From NCBI GenBank assembly GCA_963922205.1, contig CAWUHX010000139.1, forward strand, positions 868,001 through 932,000: a stretch of 64,000 bases of DNA, read 5' to 3'. The notes beneath the pieces were generated by a model, which did not search any database, was not told the origin of the DNA, and saw nothing but the letters and a program-made list of their open reading frames with translations. Position 1 is the stretch's first letter, and each line of letters begins with the position of its first letter. This DNA is from Romanomermis culicivorax (lineage: Eukaryota; Nematoda; Enoplea; Mermithida; Mermithidae). Of the stretch, positions 58,161 to 64,000 are shown piece by piece. The position numbers and the translations under genes are program-made.

Positions 58161-59150
58161 CTGGAGAATGTATGAACAGGTTGATCCCTTTCCTAATTTA
58201 CTTCAAGCATGCTTGGTGTACTGTACTTTTCAAAGCAGAATGCCATGCCGGATTTCTCCCGCCATTGTGTAATTGTGAGCACTGTTTTTTTTGTGGAAGA
58301 TTTTCTCCATGTATGCCCAAAATTTTTTTGCTCATAATTTCCTATTTTTGTTGCCCAAAAGAAGACACCATTATTCGAGGAAAAGTGGTGCCTGTTGGAG
58401 TGTGTCGTGTCGTGTTTTTTTCTCGCGCATTACTGCAGAGTTTTCCACTCTGCCGAGTGTTTTTTATTGTGCGACTGCCGACACCAAAACGTGATTTTTG
58501 GCACAAAAAATTTTGAGCGTTTGTGCTAATTGGTGCATAGATTTTGTCCGATGATCTGACACCAAATTTTCTTTATTTTCAGATGTTTTAGTCTAGTCTA
58601 GGCTCAGAAAAGTCGGAAGACACAAATTTTTTTCGGCGCTTTGCACCTATTTATTAGTTTTACGTACGTTACATGTACCTTCTCATATTTGGATGACTGT
58701 CCTGTGTATAAGTGGAACAAGCGAACGACTTTTCTGGGAACATACATTACATGAGTGAGTTGAGTTACTTCGTCTTTCGCCTTGGACTGGCCTCCATTAT
58801 TACCGTTATTTCTAATGCTAATGGTTAGTTAGCAGAGCACTAGCAGTCAGTATTTCAACAAAAGTTAAGGTTTTTCATTTTGATCGATTTTTTCTCCCGA
58901 GGCTTGAAATTTTTCAAATGTTTTTCTGGGAAAATCTTGTCATCATTCTCGTGAAAAACATCAACTCATCAAATAGTGTGCTCCACTGCTCCTTCTTCCG
59001 CCCCCCCCCCCCTATGGCTGGCGCCTTGTCAGCCAGGCTAGGCTAGACTCACGCACTGTTTTTTTCTCCGAACCTTTTTCCACAAATGTGGAAAGGGGTC
59101 AAATTTTTTTTTCCATGCGTGAAAAAAAATTTTTTTGGAAAATTTGGGGA
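58160..59150. other. No gene seen
   Basis: Low-complexity stretches, including a C-run at about 58999-59010; nothing recognisable. Confidence 0.35.
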
Positions 59151-59154
59151 ACAT

Positions 59155-59406
59155 GGTGGCCAAGTGAAAATTTCCAAAACGGCTGTTTTTGGGGGTTTTA
59201 TGGTGTTGGGCATCCAATGGAAGTGGAATTGGGTCTCGGAAAGGGACAGGAAGGAAAAAAAATTTGAATAAATTTGATGCAAATTTTTTTTCAAAAATAA
59301 AGGGCATGTGTGCAGGACAAATTCCGATACTCAATTCCACGTGCGAAGATGCAAACACCATGAAACCGCCAAAAACAAGCACTTTGGAAATTCTCACTTG
59401 GGCACC
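59155..59406. repeat. Imperfect inverted repeat (foldback or MITE)
   Basis: Arms of about 85 bp at 59155-59240 and 59323-59406 are complementary with scattered mismatches (for example GGTTTTATGGTGTT against the inverse of AACACCATGAAACC). Overlapping frames on both strands are explained by this symmetry. Confidence 0.7.
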
Positions 59407-59539
59407 AGGTGTGCGACAGTCACAGTGTGTACAGTAAGCACGCATCTAGCCCCGAAACTCACTATCCTACTGCCATCTCACAAAAAAATGACCAAAATTG
59501 AGCAGGTGTAACTGAAATGTATTTAAAGTAAGACTCACT

Positions 59540-61725
59540 TTATGCGATGATGTCACCAAATTCCTCGACGTCGGAGTCTTGTTCATCTTGCGTGGAGCTG
59601 AATTCACTCTCGTTAGCAGGGCCATCTTCCTCATCTTCGGACGCGGTAATGCGAGCATCATAAAGTTGGCCGGCTAGGCGAAAAAATTCCAACGTCGGGT
59701 CCACGTTCATTTCGCGGCACTTTTTTTGAAACATATATCGGGCGAGGTTGCCGGCAATGTGACCTTTTATTCGACCTCCTGATGGCATGGAACTTTTTGC
59801 GGCACGCCAGGATGATTCAATGGCATTTGTATGAACGCCGGTTTCTGGGTCTTTGAAGTTGAGGCTATGGTTGACGGACAGATGGTGAAAGCCCTCATCC
59901 TAAAAAGTGGGAATATGTAAAACTCAGAAGTATCATAGTCCAATGAAGCTAAACAGTACCTCCAAGCAGTTGTACGCCTTCCATAAGTCGCTATGTATCG
60001 TGGTGCCGGGCTTTATCCACTCCTGGATTATTGGTAAGAGGGTGGACATGGACCGATCTTCAACGGGCACCATGAAAACATGACCAGTGCCTCGTTCATA
60101 TCCGCCAAAGACCCAAACACCGTCGACGTGATGTCCTGCAAACACAATATGCACAGATTTCCACAAAAGTATACGATTGAAGCAAAACAGCCTTACCTCT
60201 GTGATATTTGCGTTTTCCAAACTTTGATTCGTCAATTTCGACGACCATTCCTGGGCCGCCCAACTTTTCGGGATGCAATATGAAGGCATCGAGTACAACT
60301 TCGCGGCAAAATGACGCCCAATCAACGAGGGTGTGGGAGTCACTGATTCGGCATTCCTTGCCCGCAAGTCCTAAAGTTGAACCTTCAGCCCAAAAATGGG
60401 CAAAACCCAATATTTGATGGAGCGGCAATTTTGATTTGGCGAAAAATGTCCCTGTCCTGAAAAGGCAAAAATATAGCAGTTTACAATAAGGCAAAAATAT
60501 AGCAGTTTACAATTTGGGACTGGCAGGGATTGGGTGTATGAGGGATGCCTCCCGTGGCCGCCGAAGGCGGCCACGAATTTTTATATGACACTTAGGCTGA
60601 GGCATGTGGCTTGAGGCCCCTAATGGGATGTTGCCACTTCACTGTGGCATGTGCCTATTGCAACACAAGAGTATTTATTGCCGGAGTCAGGCATGTGACT
60701 TAGTAAGAGGCCCGTCAGTGGTGTGCCACTTCACTTTGGCATGCCTGTTGCTACACACCTTCGGCCGCCAATAATAACGTGTAGCAACAGGCATGCCAAA
60801 GTGAAGTGGCACACCACTGACGGGCCTCTTACTAAGTCACATGCCTGACTCCGGCAATAAATACTCTTGTGTTGCAATAGGCACATGCCACAGTGAAGTG
60901 GCAACATCCCATTATGGGCCTCAAGCCACATGCCTCAGCCTAAGTGTCATATAAAAATCCGTGGCCTCTTGACACTGCTGTGACCGCCTCCATTTGGGGC
61001 GAGCCCCCTGACCCTGGTGACCTCCCCAACATGGAGCGAGCATCCTGACCTCCCCTGACCTCGATGTGACCTCCCCAACATGGGGCGAGCATCCTGACCT
61101 CCCCTGACCCGGACGTGACCTCCCCAACATGGGGCGAGCATCCTGACCTCCCCCGACCCTGAGGTGCCCTCCATAACATCCCCCACCTGGGGCGACCGCT
61201 CATCATGACATTACCCTGGCCACATGTGGCGGCCATCCCGACATCTGCTGACCAAGGTCTGACATCTGCCCCAACCAGTGACTCTGCCCTGACCCAGGCC
61301 GTGTCACTGTCCGCAGAAATGTATATTACTCACCGAAATTCCACCGTTTTTCTGCATTTCTTCGCCTTTTGCTTCGCCCGGGAACTCCTCTTGTCGCATG
61401 TCCACCGTAAGCCGTCAATCCTGAAATATAAATAATTGTTACTTTACATATCTGAGCAAGTGAGCAGAAAATAACCGGTTGTTGTCCACTCCCAACGTCA
61501 TCGTCTTTCCACATTTTGGGCAGGGCAGCGTCCCTTGTGCAGGCACTAATCCCCATGCCGCCAGCTGGCCAGCCATGTCCAACGGGGTCATTCCACCATC
61601 AGTGACGTAAATAATGTCACGGTTTGTGACCTGCATAATATTTAGGCAAATAATGAACTAGTATTATTTTCAAAAATCAAATCAACTTGTCAACTTACAT
61701 CCCAGTTCAATAAATCCACATCCAT
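59540..61725 (-). CDS. Merlin (IS1595/ISXO2-like) transposase, six exons, open throughout
   Basis: Exons in gene order: 61725-61699, 61630-61476, 61420-61334, 60456-60197, 60135-59960, 59899-59540; introns begin GT and end AG, and phases agree, giving 354 codons. The N-terminus carries a zinc ribbon (CPKCGKTM, then LRWTCDKRSSRAK, where the usual fourth Cys is Ser). The catalytic core has Asp in VVEIDESKFGKRKYHRG, Asp in TTIHSDLWKAY and Glu in NAIESSWRAAK, the DDE set of IS1595-like enzymes, with HVDGVWVFGG conserved. The acidic tail is DEQDSDVEEFGD. The GTTATT donor of intron 2 is weak but required by phase. Terminal repeats of the element were not identified. It may still be functional. Confidence 0.85.
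60457..60510. repeat. Tandem duplication of ~22 bp at the Merlin intron end
   Basis: AAGGCAAAAATATAGCAGTT occurs twice in a row next to the 3' splice site of intron 3, so two near-identical acceptor-side sequences are present. Confidence 0.7.
60569..60966. repeat. 398-bp near-perfect hairpin inside Merlin intron 3
   Basis: Arms 60569-60756 and 60779-60966 are complementary over about 188 bp with very few mismatches, separated by a 22-bp loop. Within each arm a CACTTCACT(G/T)TGGCATG motif occurs twice. Probably a foldback element; as RNA it would form a long stem. Confidence 0.9.
61019..61165. repeat. 49-bp minisatellite, three units plus partial
   Basis: Units start GACCTCCCCAACATGGGGCG at 61019, 61068 and 61117, with a diverged fourth. 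The three long frames across it (60921-61236, minus) are repeat artefacts. Confidence 0.85.
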
Positions 61726-61734
61726 TACAGACCA

Positions 61735-61820
61735 ATAAATAACAATCGTCAAAAATAAACTCGTCCAAAATAAAACCGTCCAAAATAAAATCGTCCAAAA
61801 TAAAATCGTCCAAAAATAAG
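61735..61820. repeat. 15-bp tandem repeat, about five units
   Basis: AATAAAATCGTCCAA repeated with small changes just upstream of the Merlin start codon. Confidence 0.8.
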
Positions 61821-62100
61821 CGCCAATAGATGTCTAAAAAATAATTATGCAAATTATTAGTAGTTGAACAGCTGGTCTTAATAACTCAATCTGAACAAAT
61901 AAACATGCAAATTAGCCAAATAAGCAAGCCATGCTAACAAACGGCCAATATGCAAATGAGGTCAAGGGTCAAACAAGGCAGGTATTCCTGTTGCTGGTGC
62001 ACCCCCACCTTTAAGCACTATAACAGTTAAGTATACCTACAGTATATAGCCAATATCTTACAGAATTGTAGCGCCAATAGGAACCTGCGGTACAATTATT
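61820..62100. other. No gene seen
   Basis: AT-rich, no recognisable content. Confidence 0.3.
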
Positions 62101-62690
62101 AATATACAAATCGCCATTTACGCTTCTTTTCACAATAGCAAATCGATGTCTGTGAGTTCGAATATTACCATCGTAGAGGCTGAAAATCAAAACGTAGTGA
62201 CCATTAAGTGACCAGTTGGGAAATTAATGAAATCATGGAATAATTTTAATGTCAGCTATTTGAACATGCTGCTTATACGTTTCTAATTTTCAGAGCTGCA
62301 TTGGCGTCCGGTCCGGTGGTCATAAAATTGGATTTTACACAAGTATTGACCAATGACCATCAAGTGACCAATGCGGAACATGCGCAAAATATGTCATATA
62401 ATTTATATTTATGGTAAATCAAGAGCGTTGATTACAATTTTTTAATTTTCAGAGCTCCATCGTTGTCCGATTGCCGAATGACGGCTTAGTGACCAATACC
62501 GAAAATACCGAAAAAAGTCCGGAAAACTTCTATTTATAGCAAATCGATGGTGCCAATTACGTTTTTTGTGTTTTCAGAGCTCCATGTTTGTCCGATGATC
62601 CAGTGACCGCTTAGTGTCCATGTACGAACATGTGGTAATTAGCATCGATCGGAAAACTTTTGTTGCTGCCAGACAGGTAGCGCGTTTACA
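62100..62690 (+). repeat. Diverged tandem repeat of about 120-160 bp
   Basis: The block TTTTCAGAGCT(C/G)CAT followed by a GTCCG and GTGACC(A/G) pattern occurs at about 62289, 62449 and 62572, with AAATCGATG-like sequence before the units. TTTTCAG resembles a splice acceptor, but no coding frame runs through. Confidence 0.55.
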
Positions 62691-63660
62691 GTTTTTTGTG
62701 TAATTTTATAAAACTGACAGAAGTTTCGCATGTTTTTATGACCAGGATGTATGTTTTGATCGTCTATTTTTCACAATTGTGTTGATATGATCTGATTAGA
62801 AGACCATGACATCTAAATTTTTGTACATACTTTTTTGTGGGGTTTATTGTATTTCCCCGAACTGCGAAATTGGTGGGGTTATACTGTAGGTAATGAGGAG
62901 AAACTTTGACGTGTCGGGCTCACAGCGGCAAGCGCACAAAATGCGACGTCACCTGCGACGGACGACTAGCGATAACTAACAGCAAGTGTGAAACGAGTGT
63001 GGCAGGTTTGGACGACTGAAAGCTCTGAGCTCAGGTAAACTAATATCAATTTGGATTTTACTATACGCAAAAGGCACAATTACAATATAAACGTAACCGG
63101 CGAAATTATAAATTTGAGTTAAAGTTTATATATTACAACATGACACAAAAGTATCAAAATAATTTTTAAAAGGTTTATTTGACAGAAAGATTCTTATCTT
63201 TTATAGCTTCGTCCAAGTGGAATGGTACGTTTGACCTCAATCCAAGTGAAGTGGCAAACGGACTGCGTTCGAAAAACGGGCCTTGATTCACCTGAACTAG
63301 CGAAACTAACGATTTTAGAAGTTTTTATGACAGCTATCAAAATCGAAAGTTTTTCATTGTATGCCCTTATTCTAACGTTTTTTATGCTAAAGTTATTTTA
63401 TTCTTAAAGATAATAAAAAGCGGCTTGTATAGTTACATAAGGCGTCTAAGCTACAGTAAGAAAGAAATGGCCTTTCACTTTTCACAGAACCAATAAAATT
63501 TGTGAGAGGCTTTTTTGCATCAATCACACTCATACTGTCTGTTCTAGTTGTAAATAAAGTGGAATGCTCAGAAACATGCCCATTGTAAACCTGAACTGTA
63601 TAGCATCGTGGGAAAGTCTGTTTGGAGTTTACTTATTGTTGCATGTCTGTCAGTAATTGA
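62690..63660. other. No confident gene
   Basis: A 61-codon frame at 63222-63407 is unrecognised. Otherwise AT-rich non-coding sequence. Confidence 0.3.
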
Positions 63661-63672
63661 GTTTTTGTCGAC

Positions 63673-63866
63673 ATGGCGCTTCAAGGTGTTGATCCGAATA
63701 TTCTCCAAATTGCTACGATTTGTCGGACTGAAGTGACTGCCAATGATTTTGCTGTAGCCAATAGTCTTCTGCCAAGAGTTCCTGGAGTTGGACAATTAGG
63801 AAATCGTCCCCCGTGTACAATTCGTCCGAACTGTACAGGTTTTCTGTACCAGTGTGTCGTCAGAGG
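63673..63866 (+). CDS. Possible first exon of an unrecognised gene
   Basis: Starts ATG in the context GTCGACATGG and encodes MALQGVDPNILQIATICRTE and on to NCTGFLYQCVVRG, with balanced composition unlike the surrounding sequence. At about 63867 CAGAG|GTAAAA is a good splice donor; without splicing the frame runs on to 63945. I recognise no family. It could be host or another mobile element. Confidence 0.35.
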
Positions 63867-64000
63867 TAAAAAGGCCCATGTCAAAAATGAAAGTTATTGG
63901 TATCATACTTCTGAGCTTCAAATCGAATATAAAATATACAAATGAACTGGCTTATAAAAAAACTGCTTGAATGCTGCAGCTCCAATGGGTGGGCCTGGCC

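Noticed and set aside
57913..58516. Proline-rich frames
   Set aside because: Products of C-run repeats and low-complexity sequence.
60921..61236. Three overlapping minus-strand frames rich in Gly, Arg and Ser
   Set aside because: Created by the 49-bp minisatellite, whose unit is not a multiple of three, so all frames stay open.
61735..61820. Short regular repeats considered as a CRISPR array
   Set aside because: Units of 15 bp directly joined without spacers, and the genome is eukaryotic.

Overview
This is a repeat-dense stretch of an animal nuclear genome, AT-rich and probably from an invertebrate. The evidence is spliceosomal GT-AG introns in two transposase genes, poly(A)-tailed LINEs with target-site duplications, metazoan-type LTR elements with captured viral envelope genes, and a decayed Polinton-like block. 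I found no convincing conserved host gene. The only host-like candidate is a short possible exon at the right edge (63.67 kb). The species cannot be named from the sequence.

Left part (1-13.6 kb) is a set of nested insertions. A BEL/Pao element on the plus strand (integrase, then a phlebovirus-type Gn/Gc envelope gene) was hit twice. A young Ty3/gypsy element (gypsy-A, minus strand; gag 880 codons, then pol in the same frame after one amber codon, running off the left edge) sits in its pol region. A PIF/Harbinger DNA transposon (9474-12861, 33-bp terminal inverted repeats, two intact intron-containing genes) splits its envelope gene.

Middle-left (16-26.2 kb) holds a second Ty3/gypsy element (gypsy-B) with 5' LTR, primer site, gag, an envelope-like gene, then protease, RT, RNase H, integrase and 3' LTR. 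The envelope lies between gag and protease and its tail is in one open frame with the protease. It resembles class III fusogens of the herpesvirus gB/chuvirus G type. Two further decayed copies of the same envelope tail lie at 50.6 kb and 54.2 kb, and the 54.2 kb copy is again followed by protease. An inverted partial LTR and a duplicated segment lie just upstream.

The 30.6-33.1 kb block contains broken Polinton/adintovirus-like genes: a small protein, an A32-like packaging ATPase with a damaged Walker A, and a retrovirus-type integrase with chromodomain. A LINE of the L1/Tx1 type (LINE-2, 33215-43649) is inserted beside them. Its ORF1 couples a CCHC knuckle to a NADAR domain. A second full-length LINE (LINE-1, 34417-39512) is inserted inside LINE-2 with a perfect 14-bp target duplication.

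The right part (44-64 kb) is mostly unrecognisable AT-rich sequence, then a Merlin (IS1595-like) transposase gene of six exons (59540-61725) that reads through intact. One of its introns holds a 398-bp near-perfect hairpin and a 49-bp minisatellite. Several other tandem and inverted repeats flank it. Overall the window records successive insertions into older elements: gypsy-A, Harbinger and Merlin look young, while gypsy-B, both LINEs and the Polinton block carry stops and frameshifts.
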